64,000 nucleotides of DNA. It comes from Ruminococcaceae bacterium UBA1730. GTDB taxonomy: Bacteria; Bacillota; Clostridia; Oscillospirales; Acutalibacteraceae. A program made the translations under genes and the position numbers. This document shows positions 1 to 8,661 of this stretch, piece by piece. Under the pieces are notes generated by a model. That model was not told the DNA's origin, did not search any database, and worked only from the letters and a program-made list of their open reading frames with translations. The stretch spans positions 11,802 to 75,801 of the forward strand of contig DCII01000017.1 of assembly GCA_002315935.1 (NCBI GenBank), read 5' to 3'. Each line of letters begins with the position of its first letter. Within the stretch, counting starts at the first letter, position 1.

Positions 1-368
1 AATTCGGTTGGCTGAATTCCCTGCGGAAGAAGAACATTATCTATTGCCGACTTAACCCTTTCAACGGCTTTCGCAAGCTCTTCCCTTTCAATCATTCTGC
101 CGTTAAGCTGAATTCTTTCTCTGAAATCCGAAACATAGGGAGAAATATAAAGCCCGACATTATATCCCGATGCAATGAGAATATTGGAAATCATGGTTGA
201 GGTTGAGCCTTTGCCGTTTGTGCCGGCAACATGAATAACCTTCAGATTTTTCTGCGGATTTCCGAGTGCTTCGCACAAAGCACCGATTTTCTCAAGACCG
301 GGCTGAATGCCGAATTTTTCAAGAGAATGGATATAATTTATTGCTTCCTCGCAATTCACAAAAATCAT
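1..368 (-). CDS. folC: Folylpolyglutamate synthase / dihydrofolate synthase, N-terminal part (cut by window edge)
   Basis: The minus strand from an ATG at 368 reads MIFVNCEEAINYIHSLEKFG and continues without a stop to the window edge, giving about 122 residues. Residues 48-54 are the FolC-type P-loop GTNGKGS, followed by the LYISPYVSDFRERIQLNG region that contacts folate in this family. The family adds glutamate to dihydropteroate or folates in the cytoplasm using ATP. The missing part lies beyond base 1. It follows valS by 42 bases with a hairpin between them, the common valS-folC order of Firmicutes, so it may be read partly through from valS. Confidence 0.93.
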   Translation of the reverse strand, partial: MIFVNCEEAINYIHSLEKFGIQPGLEKIGALCEALGNPQKNLKVIHVAGTNGKGSTSTMISNILIASGYNVGLYISPYVSDFRERIQLNGRMIEREELAKAVERVKSAIDNVLLPQGIQPTE

Positions 369-370
369 CG

Positions 371-404
371 CCTTTATTAAAAGCCCGAAGAAACCTTCGG
401 GCTC
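371..404 (-). terminator. Rho-independent terminator between valS and folC
   Basis: Nine-base stem AGCCCGAAG (382-390) pairs with CTTCGGGCT (395-403) around a four-base loop. On the minus strand a short T-rich tract follows (TTTTAATAAAGG). It lies directly after the valS stop. The T tract is short, so some readthrough into folC is likely. Confidence 0.7.
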
Positions 405-410
405 ATAGTT

Positions 411-3101
411 TTAACCTAATTTTGCGATGCTTTCATTGAGCATTGCAATTTTTTCTTCATACTTTGCCTTTGCTTCCTTCTGTGCTTCAACAACGGCGGC
501 AGGAGCTCTTGAAACAAAGTTTTCGTTTGAAAGTTTATTGTTGACGAAATCAAGGTCCTTCTGAACTGCGGCAAGCTCCTTTGCAAGCCTTGCCTTTTCA
601 GCTTCAAAATCAACAAGCTCACCCATCGGAATATAAATCTTTGCATCGGCAGTAACGATGCTTACCGCACCCTCGATTTCAAATGAATCGGCAATTTCAA
701 CCTCGGAAGCGGAAGCAAGTCTCTGCATGAAAACTCCGCCCTTTTCAAAGGTATTTTTATATGCGGTTGCAATATAAACCTTTGCCTTCTTTGAGGGAGC
801 AACATTCATTTCCGTTCTGCGATTTCTGATTGCACGGACTGCAACCATGATTCTTTCCATTTCGGCTTCTTCGGCTTCAAAGGTAAATTCTTCTTTGTAT
901 TCTGGCCAGTTGGAAATCATGATTGATTCGCCTTCGTGAGGAAGAGTCTGCCAGATTTCTTCCGTGATAAACGGCATAAACGGATGAAGAAGCTTAAGTG
1001 TGTTGCTCATTACCCAAACAAGCACCTGCTTTGCGGCTCTTGCGTTTTCGTCATTATTCTGAAGTCTGATTTTTGCAATTTCGATATACCAATCGCAGAA
1101 AACATCCCAGATGAAATCATAAAGCTTTGCAACCGCCATACCAAGCTCAAACTTTTCAAGGTTATCGGTAACCTCCTTAACAAGAGTGTTATAAAGGCTG
1201 ATTACCCATTTATCCTCAAGAGCAAGCTTTTCGGGAAGCTCGCATGGAATATCTTCATCGCCGATATTCATGAGAATAAATCTTGAAGCGTTCCAGATTT
1301 TATTTGCAAAGTTACGGCTTGCGTTGACCTTTTCATCGGAAAATCTCATATCGTTTCCGGGGCTGTTACCGGTTGCAAGAGTAAATCTCAGAGCATCAGC
1401 ACCATATTGGTCAATAATTTCAAGAGGGTCAATACCGTTGCCGAGTGACTTTGACATCTTTCTGCCCTGTGCATCTCTGACAAGTCCGTGAATGAGAACC
1501 GTGTCAAACGGAGCTTTATCGGTATATTTGAGAGCGGAGAATATCATTCTGCTTACCCAGAAGCCGATAATGTCATAGCCTGTAACAAGAGTATTGGTCG
1601 GATAATAATGCTTAAGCTCGGGAGTATCGTCAGGCCAACCGAGGGTTGAGAATGGCCAGAGAGCTGATGAGAACCAGGTATCAAGAGTATCTGAATCCTG
1701 CTCAATCTTACCGCCGCAATGGGGGCACTTATCAATATCAGTTTTTGAAACGGTCATTTTGCCGCAATCCTGGCAATACCATGCAGGAATACGGTGACCC
1801 CACCAGAGCTGACGGGAGATACACCAGTCACGGGTTCCTCTCATCCAGTTCATATAGTTCTTTGTAAATCTTTCGGGGATAAACTTTGTTTCGCCCTTTT
1901 CAACAGATTCAATTGCAGGACCTGCAAGAGGATCCATGCGAACAAACCACTGCTTTGAAACCATAGGCTCAATGCTTGTGTGGCAACGGTAGCAGGTTCC
2001 GACCTCGTGCTTGAGAGGTTCGATATATTTGATATATCCGCCTGCTTCAAGGTCTGCAAGAATAGCTTTTCTTGCTTCCATTGTTGTCATTCCCGCATAT
2101 TTGCCGCAATCAAGAACCTCGGGTTCATCTGCTGATGCCTTGCCGCTTGCGATATATTCATCAGCCTCAGCCTTATCAGCCGCACCCGTAAGGTGACCGT
2201 CATAGGTGAAGGTTCTTACAACGGGGAGATTATGACGCTTTCCGACCTCAAAGTCGTTGGGGTCATGGGCAGGTGTAATCTTAACAACACCCGTTCCCTT
2301 GGTCATATCGGCGTGTTCATCACAGACGATGGGAATTTCCTTATTAAGAAGAGGAAGGATAACATGGCATCCGTGAAGATGCTTATATCTTTCGTCTTCG
2401 CCGTTGATTGCAACTGCTGTATCACCGAGCATTGTTTCGGGTCTTGTTGTTGCAAGCTCAAGCTGTTCGCCTGTTTCTTTAACAGTATAAAGAAGATGCC
2501 AGAAATTGCTGTCCTTTTCTTCGTATTCAACCTCTGCATCCGAAATTGAAGTGTTGCAGCAGGGGCACCAGTTAACCATACGGTTGCCTCTGTAAATGAG
2601 ATCTTCTTCATAAAGGCGGCAGAAAACTTCTCTGACTGCTTTGCTGCATCCTTCATCAAGAGTGAATCTTGTTCTGTCCCAGTCGCAGGAGGAACCGAGC
2701 TTTTTAAGCTGTTCAATGATTCTTCCGCCGTACTGTTCCTTCCATTCCCACGCTCTCTTGAGGAAGCCTTCTCTGCCGAGGTCTTCCTTTGAAATACCTT
2801 CTTCTCTCATTGTTGCAACGATTTTTGCTTCTGTTGCAATTGAAGCATGGTCCGTTCCGGGAAGCCAGAGAGTGTCAAAACCCTGCATTCTTCTCCAACG
2901 GATAAGAATATCCTGAAGAGTATTATCAAGAGCATGACCCATATGAAGCTGACCGGTTATATTCGGAGGGGGAATAACAATCGTATAGGGCTTTTTGTCG
3001 TTTTCGACCTTGGCATGAAAATATCTGCCCTTAAGCCATGATTCATAGATACGGTCTTCAACATTTTTCGGATCGTACTGTTTAGCAAGTTCTTTTGCCA
3101 T
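411..3101 (-). CDS. valS: Valyl-tRNA synthetase
   Basis: Charges tRNA-Val with valine in the cytoplasm and edits mischarged threonine. The protein of 896 residues has the class I signatures: a HIGH-type PPPNITGQLHMGHALDNTL near the N-terminus, the valyl editing domain (ATTRPETMLGDTAV), a KMSKS loop (GRKMSKSLGNGIDPLEII), and the C-terminal coiled coil typical of ValRS (FEAEKARLAKELAAVQKDLD). The start is placed at the ATG at 3101 (MAKELAKQYDPK) because AAAGGAAG lies just upstream; the frame is open for 59 further residues upstream, but they are hydrophobic and unlike the family. The leader is too short for a T-box. It is divergent from the SpoVB-like gene and followed by folC. Confidence 0.97.
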   Translation of the reverse strand: MAKELAKQYDPKNVEDRIYESWLKGRYFHAKVENDKKPYTIVIPPPNITGQLHMGHALDNTLQDILIRWRRMQGFDTLWLPGTDHASIATEAKIVATMREEGISKEDLGREGFLKRAWEWKEQYGGRIIEQLKKLGSSCDWDRTRFTLDEGCSKAVREVFCRLYEEDLIYRGNRMVNWCPCCNTSISDAEVEYEEKDSNFWHLLYTVKETGEQLELATTRPETMLGDTAVAINGEDERYKHLHGCHVILPLLNKEIPIVCDEHADMTKGTGVVKITPAHDPNDFEVGKRHNLPVVRTFTYDGHLTGAADKAEADEYIASGKASADEPEVLDCGKYAGMTTMEARKAILADLEAGGYIKYIEPLKHEVGTCYRCHTSIEPMVSKQWFVRMDPLAGPAIESVEKGETKFIPERFTKNYMNWMRGTRDWCISRQLWWGHRIPAWYCQDCGKMTVSKTDIDKCPHCGGKIEQDSDTLDTWFSSALWPFSTLGWPDDTPELKHYYPTNTLVTGYDIIGFWVSRMIFSALKYTDKAPFDTVLIHGLVRDAQGRKMSKSLGNGIDPLEIIDQYGADALRFTLATGNSPGNDMRFSDEKVNASRNFANKIWNASRFILMNIGDEDIPCELPEKLALEDKWVISLYNTLVKEVTDNLEKFELGMAVAKLYDFIWDVFCDWYIEIAKIRLQNNDENARAAKQVLVWVMSNTLKLLHPFMPFITEEIWQTLPHEGESIMISNWPEYKEEFTFEAEEAEMERIMVAVRAIRNRRTEMNVAPSKKAKVYIATAYKNTFEKGGVFMQRLASASEVEIADSFEIEGAVSIVTADAKIYIPMGELVDFEAEKARLAKELAAVQKDLDFVNNKLSNENFVSRAPAAVVEAQKEAKAKYEEKIAMLNESIAKLG

Positions 3102-3201
3102 GTTGAATCTTCCTTTATTATATAAAATTGTTATGATTTTAGCATATTGAACAATTATTGTCAATATAATTTTAACCATATAAACATAAAGTGGTGATAA
3201 T

Positions 3202-4572
3202 TTGAGTTCACTTGCAAAAAACACAGCAATAATGACAGTTGTAAATTTTCTGATGAGAATTATTTCCGTCAGCTTCAACGCATATCTTACATCGGTTATC
3301 GGCTCTTCCGGGATGGGTCTTTTTCAGCTAATCATGACCGTTTACGGTCTTGCGGTTACATTTTCATGTGCAGGAATAAGACTTTCGGCAACAAGAGTTA
3401 TTACGGAAGCATCGTTCGGAAATAAATATGACTCCAACAAAACATTCAACAAATGTATAGAATATGTTATTTTTTTCGGAATTCTCGCTTCGTTGATACT
3501 GTATTTTCTTTCGGAATTCATCAGCAAAAGATTTATCGGAGACATTAGTTGCACTTCATCGCTGAAAATTCTTTCAATCAGTCTGCCGTTTGTTGCCGTC
3601 AACGCGGCATTCAGCGGTTATTTTACGGCAAAGGAACAGATACCGCAATATTCGGTTATTCTGCTGACCGAACAGATTTCAAGAATAATAATCATTGTTG
3701 CAATTCTGAAAAAAAATCCCGAGATAAATGACTATCCTGTTGTTATTGTTATCGGAATGACTACCGCAGAAATAATATCATTTATTCTTGCAAAAGCCTT
3801 CAAATCCTGTGTTTCCTCAAAGACTTCATCACTGCCGTCAATAAATATGAAGGAAATAATCAGAATTGCTTTTCCCGATGCTTCGGGCACTCTTTTCAGA
3901 AGCCTGCTTCTGACTGTTGAGCATCTGATGATTCCGAAGGGATTTGAAAAATCGGGCAAAAACCTTGAAAATTCACTTTCGGCATACGGAAATATTCACG
4001 GAATTGCATTGCCGATTATCCTTTTTCCCTGTGCAGTTCTCAATTCTCTTTCCGCACTTATTATTCCGGAGCTTGCAAAAATGAAGGAATTCAACAGCAG
4101 AGAGCTTATAAACAAAACGGTTAAACGCAATCTGAAGCTTACATTATTCTACTCCCTCGCCTGCTTCGCAATCTGTTTTCTCGGAGCACCGTTATTATCA
4201 AATATCATCTATAAAACAGACGAAGCAGTGCAGTATATCAGAATACTTGCACCGCTTATTCCCGTAATGTATATGGATACCGTGACTGACGGAATGCTTA
4301 AAGGGCTTGATAAACAATTCAGTTCCATGATTTATAACATTATAGATTCATTGATTTGCGTAATTCTCGTTTATTTTCTTCTGCCGCTTTATTCCGTCAA
4401 GGGTTATATTTTCATTCTGTATATCAGTGAAATTATCAATTTCACTTTGAGCTTTTCAAAGCTTGCCGAAACCTGCGAAATCAGATTTCAGAAAGAATTT
4501 TCAAAAGGAAGCTCCATGTCCGCTGAACGGAAGCGATATTCAGCCTTTCGCAGGGAGTATGAATATCAATAA
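3202..4572 (+). CDS. SpoVB/MurJ-like polysaccharide flippase (MOP superfamily)
   Basis: A 456-residue integral membrane protein with about a dozen hydrophobic segments, resembling stage V sporulation protein B and related lipid-linked oligosaccharide flippases. The N-terminus (NTAIMTVVNFLMRIISVSFN, then GSSGMGLFQL) is typical of this group. It starts at a TTG at 3202 preceded by GGTGAT. It would move lipid-linked cell-wall or cortex precursors across the membrane. The last about 30 residues (after FSKLAETCEIR) are hydrophilic and basic, and overlap the end of the convergent pepD by 92 bases. That tail may have been gained by loss of an earlier stop. The exact substrate cannot be told from sequence. 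Confidence 0.85.
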   Translation: MSSLAKNTAIMTVVNFLMRIISVSFNAYLTSVIGSSGMGLFQLIMTVYGLAVTFSCAGIRLSATRVITEASFGNKYDSNKTFNKCIEYVIFFGILASLILYFLSEFISKRFIGDISCTSSLKILSISLPFVAVNAAFSGYFTAKEQIPQYSVILLTEQISRIIIIVAILKKNPEINDYPVVIVIGMTTAEIISFILAKAFKSCVSSKTSSLPSINMKEIIRIAFPDASGTLFRSLLLTVEHLMIPKGFEKSGKNLENSLSAYGNIHGIALPIILFPCAVLNSLSALIIPELAKMKEFNSRELINKTVKRNLKLTLFYSLACFAICFLGAPLLSNIIYKTDEAVQYIRILAPLIPVMYMDTVTDGMLKGLDKQFSSMIYNIIDSLICVILVYFLLPLYSVKGYIFILYISEIINFTLSFSKLAETCEIRFQKEFSKGSSMSAERKRYSAFRREYEYQ

Positions 4573-5887
4573 TATCGGGACCAACAGAAACCGCATCAAG
4601 CCCCTTGATTTTTTCGCAGAATAATCCGCATTCAAGACCTGCATGGATAACTGAAACATTCAGTTCCTTTCTGAACATTTTTTTATAAATCGAGACAATC
4701 TTATCTCTGAAATCGGAATTCCTTCTGAATTCCCATGCAGGATACCTGCCGTAATCGCTGAATTTTGCGTTGTAATTCTTTGCGATATTTTTCAGCTCGT
4801 CAATCAGAGCTTCTTTCTTATCATTAACAGAGCTTCTGACGGAAAATGTTAATCTGATGCAATCCTCCTTTGATTTGATAATGCCGAGATTCAGCGAGGT
4901 TTCAACAAGCCCGTCAATATCCTCGCTCATGGAAATAACACCGTTCGGAAGCTCATTTATCATAGAAATTATTTTTTGTGAATCTTCTTTCGAATAATGA
5001 AATTCGGATAAACATTCTTCAACAGAAAAATCAACGAAGGGTTCTTTGAATTTATATTCATTCAAAATATTGTTCACATCTTTGATTTCATCTGCAATAA
5101 TAACGGCAGTGCAGCTTCTTGTTATGGCGTTATCCATAGTACCGCCGTTGATGCTGACCAATTCAACACTATCCGAAATTTCCGAAAGAATTCTGCCCAT
5201 AACCTTGTTGGCATTGGCATATCCCATATGGATTTCAGCACCCGAATGACCACCGTGAAGACCCTTTAACGAAAGTCTGTAAGCGGACCTTTTTTCAAAA
5301 ACCTTTTCGCAGGAAACTTTAATTTCAGCTCTTGCACCACCTGCACAGCCTGCAAGAAGCGTTCCCTCCTCTTCGGAATCAAGATTAATCAATCTTCTGC
5401 TGTAAAGCTTTGAAGCGTCAAGCTCATACGCTCCCGTCATGCCGACCTCTTCGTCAACAGTAAAAAGAACCTCAAGCGGAGGATGGATAATATCATCATC
5501 CTCAAGCAATGCAAGACCCATTGCAACAGCTATTCCGTCATCGCCGCCGAGAGTAGTTCCTTCTGCAAAGATAAATTCCTCATCATGCTTGAGCCTCAGA
5601 CCTTCGTTTTCAAAATCAATATCGCAATCGGAGGTCTTCTCCCAGACCATATCAAGATGACCCTGAATTATAACAGGCTCAAGAGATTTACAGCCTGCAC
5701 TTGCTTCCTTTTTTATAATGATATTGCCGCATTTTTCACGGATATATTCAAGCTCATGAGCAACTGCAAATTTTTCGCAGTAATCTGTTATGGCTTCGGT
5801 ATTATTTGAACCTCTCGGAATTGACGAAATTTCTTCAAAAAAATGAAAAACTCTTTCAGGCTCAATGTTTTTGAGAATCTCTGACAT
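4481..5887 (-). CDS. pepD: Aminoacyl-histidine dipeptidase (M20 family, PepD)
   Basis: A 468-residue cytoplasmic zinc dipeptidase hydrolysing Xaa-His and other dipeptides. Family signatures are all present: IIQGHLDMVWEK (zinc His and Asp), TTLGGDDGIAVAMGLALLED (bridging Asp), LFTVDEEVGMTGAYELD (catalytic Glu pair), LLAGCAGGARAEIKV, LKGLHGGHSGAEIHMG in the lid, and VIHAGLECGLFCEK with DIHTPCERL at the C-terminus. Length matches the family. GGGGATGAT precedes the ATG. The C-terminal RTWSFLLKILSEI is normal for PepD, so in the 92-base convergent overlap with the upstream flippase it is the flippase end that is unusual. Confidence 0.94.
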   Translation of the reverse strand: MSEILKNIEPERVFHFFEEISSIPRGSNNTEAITDYCEKFAVAHELEYIREKCGNIIIKKEASAGCKSLEPVIIQGHLDMVWEKTSDCDIDFENEGLRLKHDEEFIFAEGTTLGGDDGIAVAMGLALLEDDDIIHPPLEVLFTVDEEVGMTGAYELDASKLYSRRLINLDSEEEGTLLAGCAGGARAEIKVSCEKVFEKRSAYRLSLKGLHGGHSGAEIHMGYANANKVMGRILSEISDSVELVSINGGTMDNAITRSCTAVIIADEIKDVNNILNEYKFKEPFVDFSVEECLSEFHYSKEDSQKIISMINELPNGVISMSEDIDGLVETSLNLGIIKSKEDCIRLTFSVRSSVNDKKEALIDELKNIAKNYNAKFSDYGRYPAWEFRRNSDFRDKIVSIYKKMFRKELNVSVIHAGLECGLFCEKIKGLDAVSVGPDIIDIHTPCERLNIASVQRTWSFLLKILSEI

Positions 5888-6073
5888 TCTATCATCCCCT
5901 TATGCATTTCATTTTAGCATAAATCCGAAAAAAAGCAATTACTAATTTTTCATCTGTATAATTATAACAGTATATGCAATTTTTACATTTTGTGAAATGT
6001 TACAAGAATAATTAACATCAACGCCGCTGATTTGTAAAACTAAAAAAAATTAAAAAATATCGTAAAAAAATAT

Positions 6074-6102
6074 TTGACACAAAAAAAACACGGTGATATA
6101 AT
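6074..6102 (+). promoter_or_regulatory. Sigma-A promoter of gdhA
   Basis: Perfect -35 TTGACA (6074-6079) and perfect -10 TATAAT (6097-6102) with a 17-base spacer, about 70 bases upstream of gdhA. The rest of 5888-6175 is AT-rich with no gene that I can see. Confidence 0.88.
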
Positions 6103-6175
6103 GAAAAATCATAAAAAACAAGATTTGATGAGTCTGTTTTTTAATGCAATTTAATTGCGGAAGGATGTAATATCA

Positions 6176-7522
6176 ATGAATTATGTTGACAGCGTATTGG
6201 AACAGTTGAAGACAAAATATGCAACTCAACCTGAATTTATTCAGACAGTTGAAGAAGTTCTCAACTCAATCAGACCCCTTATTGACAAGAACGAAAAGGT
6301 TTACAGAGAGAATGCAATTCTCGAAAGAATTACCGAACCCGACAGACAGATTTCTTTCAGAGTTACATGGGCTGATGATGAAGGCAATTATCATGTAAAC
6401 ACCGGTTACAGAGTTCAGTTCAACAATGCTATCGGTCCTTACAAGGGCGGCCTTCGTTTCCATCCCTCAGTTTATATCGGCATCATGAAGTTCCTCGGCT
6501 TCGAGCAGATTTTCAAGAACAGCCTTACCGGTCTTCCCATCGGCGGTGCAAAGGGCGGTTCAGACTTCGATCCCAGAGGCAAGAGCGATGCTGAAATCAT
6601 GAGATTCTGCCAGGCTTTCATGACAGAGCTTTACAGACACATCGGTCCTGATGTTGACGTTCCCGCAGGTGACATCGGCGTTGGCGGAAGAGAAATCGGC
6701 TATCTTTACGGTCAGTATAAGAGAATCAAGGGTGCATTCGAAAACGGTGTTCTTACCGGCAAGGGTATGCCCTACGGCGGTTCACTTATCAGACCCGAAG
6801 CAACAGGCTTCGGTGCAACATACTATGCAGCAGAAGTTCTCAAGCATTTCGGCGAAAGCATCGAAGGCAAGACCTTTGCTGTTTCAGGCTTCGGCAATGT
6901 TGCATGGGGTGCAGTTTCAAAGATTACTGAGCTCGGCGGCAAGGTTGTTACAATTTCAGGTCCTGACGGATATGTTTATGATAAAGACGGCATCAACACT
7001 CCCGAAAAGATTGCTTTTATGCTTGAAATGAGATCATCAGGCAGAGACAAGGTTCAGGATTACGCTGATAAATTCGGCTGTGAATTCTTTGCAGGTCAGA
7101 AGCCCTGGGGCGTTAAGGTTGATGTTGTTATGCCTTGTGCAACTCAGAATGAAGTTAACATGGAAGAAGCAAAGAAGATTGTTGCTAACGGCGTTCCTTA
7201 TTACATTGAGGTTTCAAATATGCCCACAACAAATGATGCTCTTGCTTTCCTCAAGGAAAACTGCAAGGTTGTTGCTCCTTCAAAGGCAGTTAACGCAGGC
7301 GGCGTTTCGGTTTCAGCTCTTGAAATGAGCCAGAACTCAATGAGATATTCATGGACAGCAGAAGAAGTTGACGCTAAGCTTAAGCAGATCATGAAGGATA
7401 TTCATGACAACTCCGCTGCCGCATCAGAGAAATACGGCCTTGGTTATGACCTTGTTGCAGGTGCAAACATCGCCGGCTTCGAAAAGGTTGCCAATGCAAT
7501 GATTGCTCAGGGTATTTCATAA
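6176..7522 (+). CDS. gdhA: NADP-type glutamate dehydrogenase
   Basis: Makes glutamate from 2-oxoglutarate and ammonium in the cytoplasm; probably the main ammonium assimilation route. The 448-residue protein matches the hexameric short-form family: NTGYRVQFNNAIGPYKGGLR and GGAKGGSDFDPRGKSDAEIM (substrate lysines), PAGDIGVGGREIGYLYGQYK, and a Rossmann segment AVSGFGNVAWGAV. The ATG at 6176 is preferred over the in-frame TTG at 6155 because AAGGA lies ten bases before it. Codons are strongly biased toward common ones, as in a highly expressed gene, and the promoter is consensus. It stands alone, ending in a strong terminator. Confidence 0.97.
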   Translation: MNYVDSVLEQLKTKYATQPEFIQTVEEVLNSIRPLIDKNEKVYRENAILERITEPDRQISFRVTWADDEGNYHVNTGYRVQFNNAIGPYKGGLRFHPSVYIGIMKFLGFEQIFKNSLTGLPIGGAKGGSDFDPRGKSDAEIMRFCQAFMTELYRHIGPDVDVPAGDIGVGGREIGYLYGQYKRIKGAFENGVLTGKGMPYGGSLIRPEATGFGATYYAAEVLKHFGESIEGKTFAVSGFGNVAWGAVSKITELGGKVVTISGPDGYVYDKDGINTPEKIAFMLEMRSSGRDKVQDYADKFGCEFFAGQKPWGVKVDVVMPCATQNEVNMEEAKKIVANGVPYYIEVSNMPTTNDALAFLKENCKVVAPSKAVNAGGVSVSALEMSQNSMRYSWTAEEVDAKLKQIMKDIHDNSAAASEKYGLGYDLVAGANIAGFEKVANAMIAQGIS

Positions 7523-7539
7523 TAGAAGCATAAAAATTC

Positions 7540-7573
7540 GGACTGTTCACAAATTCGTGAGCAGTCCTTTTTT
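7540..7573 (+). terminator. Bidirectional terminator between gdhA and the FkbM gene
   Basis: GGACTGTTCAC (7540-7550) pairs with GTGAGCAGTCC (7557-7567) around AAATTC with one wobble pair, then TTTTTT on the plus strand. On the minus strand the hairpin is followed by GAATTTTTA, so it can also end the convergent FkbM transcript. Confidence 0.88.
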
Positions 7574-8613
7574 CATACGCAATATAAGTTCATATCCCAG
7601 CAGGGAATATACGGATGACGCCTGATATGTATTTTATAATCGGGATTAATTGATTTTATCAGAAGCGGAAGTCTGAAAACATCCTTGCTTCTGTGATAAA
7701 GAGCGATATTCAGCTTCGGTTTAAAACTCCTAAGAACATTCTTTCCGCCGATTATTGCCTCATATTCAGCTCCCTCAACATCCATTTTGATATACGAAAA
7801 CGGTTTGTTTAAATCGTCAACGGTAATTGATTCAACCTCTTTTCCTTTATCGGAAATAGTTGATTGCCTTCCTGCGGCAGAATCAAAATGAATTACGCCG
7901 GATTGCGAATAGATTGCTTTATTGATATTTTCGCAATTCAAAAGACCTTCGTTATGAATGCAAAGCTTTTTGAAGGTTTTATTATCGGGTTCAACAGCGG
8001 TTATCGAATTGTATCTTCCGTTTGAATAATGAAGAAGCTCGTCAACTGTGTCACCTTTATAAGCTCCCAAATCAAGATAATTTTCACTTTCATTCAGCTT
8101 GAATATTCCATTGAAAATTTCGTCTTTATCGCTCGTGACTGATTTGAGAGCTCCAAGATTTCCGCCAAACATGAAGTCAAGACAGCCGGCATAAATACAC
8201 TTTGACTCATCTTCAATTGCTTCATATGCTTTTTCAATTTCTTCTGAATATTTTTCGATGAATTCACGGTTAAAAATCTCATCGCCGAAAACAGGAACAA
8301 CAGGAACAATAACATTATATTCTTCCGAAAGAGAATAAATATGATTCATAACCTCGGGAATTGATGAAGCAAATGCAACTGCAATTATGAACTCACCTTC
8401 AAATTCAGAAAGCTTTTTGACCTTGAAGCCTCTGAAAATCTGACCTCTGATGAAAGCATCACTTGCGGTCACACCCTTGATTTCAATTCCGAGACGGTTG
8501 AATTCATCAATAACCTTATCTGCACCATTGCCCATTCCGTAGATAACAACAGGCAGATTGCTGCTTTTTATCTTTTCCCATGAGGATTCTTTTTCTCTCA
8601 TAAAATCAAGCAT
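7573..8613 (-). CDS. FkbM-family methyltransferase with N-terminal nucleotide-binding-like domain
   Basis: 346 residues in two parts. Residues about 18-100 look like a small Rossmann fold (LPVVIYGMGNGADKVIDEF, then FIIAVAFAS), as found in front of many FkbM proteins. The C-terminal half is an AdoMet-dependent methyltransferase: YLDLGAYKGDTVDELL (motif I), ITAVEPDNKTF (acidic residue after beta 2) and FSYIKMDVEGAEYEAI, the hallmark of FkbM. The family O-methylates sugars or natural products; the acceptor is unknown. It lies downstream of the ceramidase-like gene with a hairpin between them and has a GGGAG ribosome-binding site. No membrane segments. Confidence 0.85.
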   Translation of the reverse strand: MLDFMREKESSWEKIKSSNLPVVIYGMGNGADKVIDEFNRLGIEIKGVTASDAFIRGQIFRGFKVKKLSEFEGEFIIAVAFASSIPEVMNHIYSLSEEYNVIVPVVPVFGDEIFNREFIEKYSEEIEKAYEAIEDESKCIYAGCLDFMFGGNLGALKSVTSDKDEIFNGIFKLNESENYLDLGAYKGDTVDELLHYSNGRYNSITAVEPDNKTFKKLCIHNEGLLNCENINKAIYSQSGVIHFDSAAGRQSTISDKGKEVESITVDDLNKPFSYIKMDVEGAEYEAIIGGKNVLRSFKPKLNIALYHRSKDVFRLPLLIKSINPDYKIHIRRHPYIPCWDMNLYCV

Positions 8614-8623
8614 AATTACTCCC

Positions 8624-8655
8624 GAAAAGAAGCTCTGCCAAAAATGACAGAGCTT
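8624..8655 (-). terminator. Terminator after the ceramidase-like gene
   Basis: AAGCTCTG (8630-8637) and CAGAGCTT (8648-8655) form a perfect eight-base stem, followed on the minus strand by CTTTTC. The T tract is weak, so partial readthrough into the FkbM gene is possible. Confidence 0.6.
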
Positions 8656-8661
8656 GAATTT

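Noticed and set aside
416..646. Second minus-strand frame at the end of valS
   Set aside because: Shadow of the valS coiled-coil coding sequence in another frame.
2193..2549. Plus-strand open frame opposite valS (118 codons)
   Set aside because: Lies wholly inside valS on the other strand, has no family motif, and follows the codon pattern of the real gene read backwards.
3102..3201. T-box riboswitch before valS
   Set aside because: Only about 100 bases separate valS from the divergent gene, with no T-box sequence or stem I structure.
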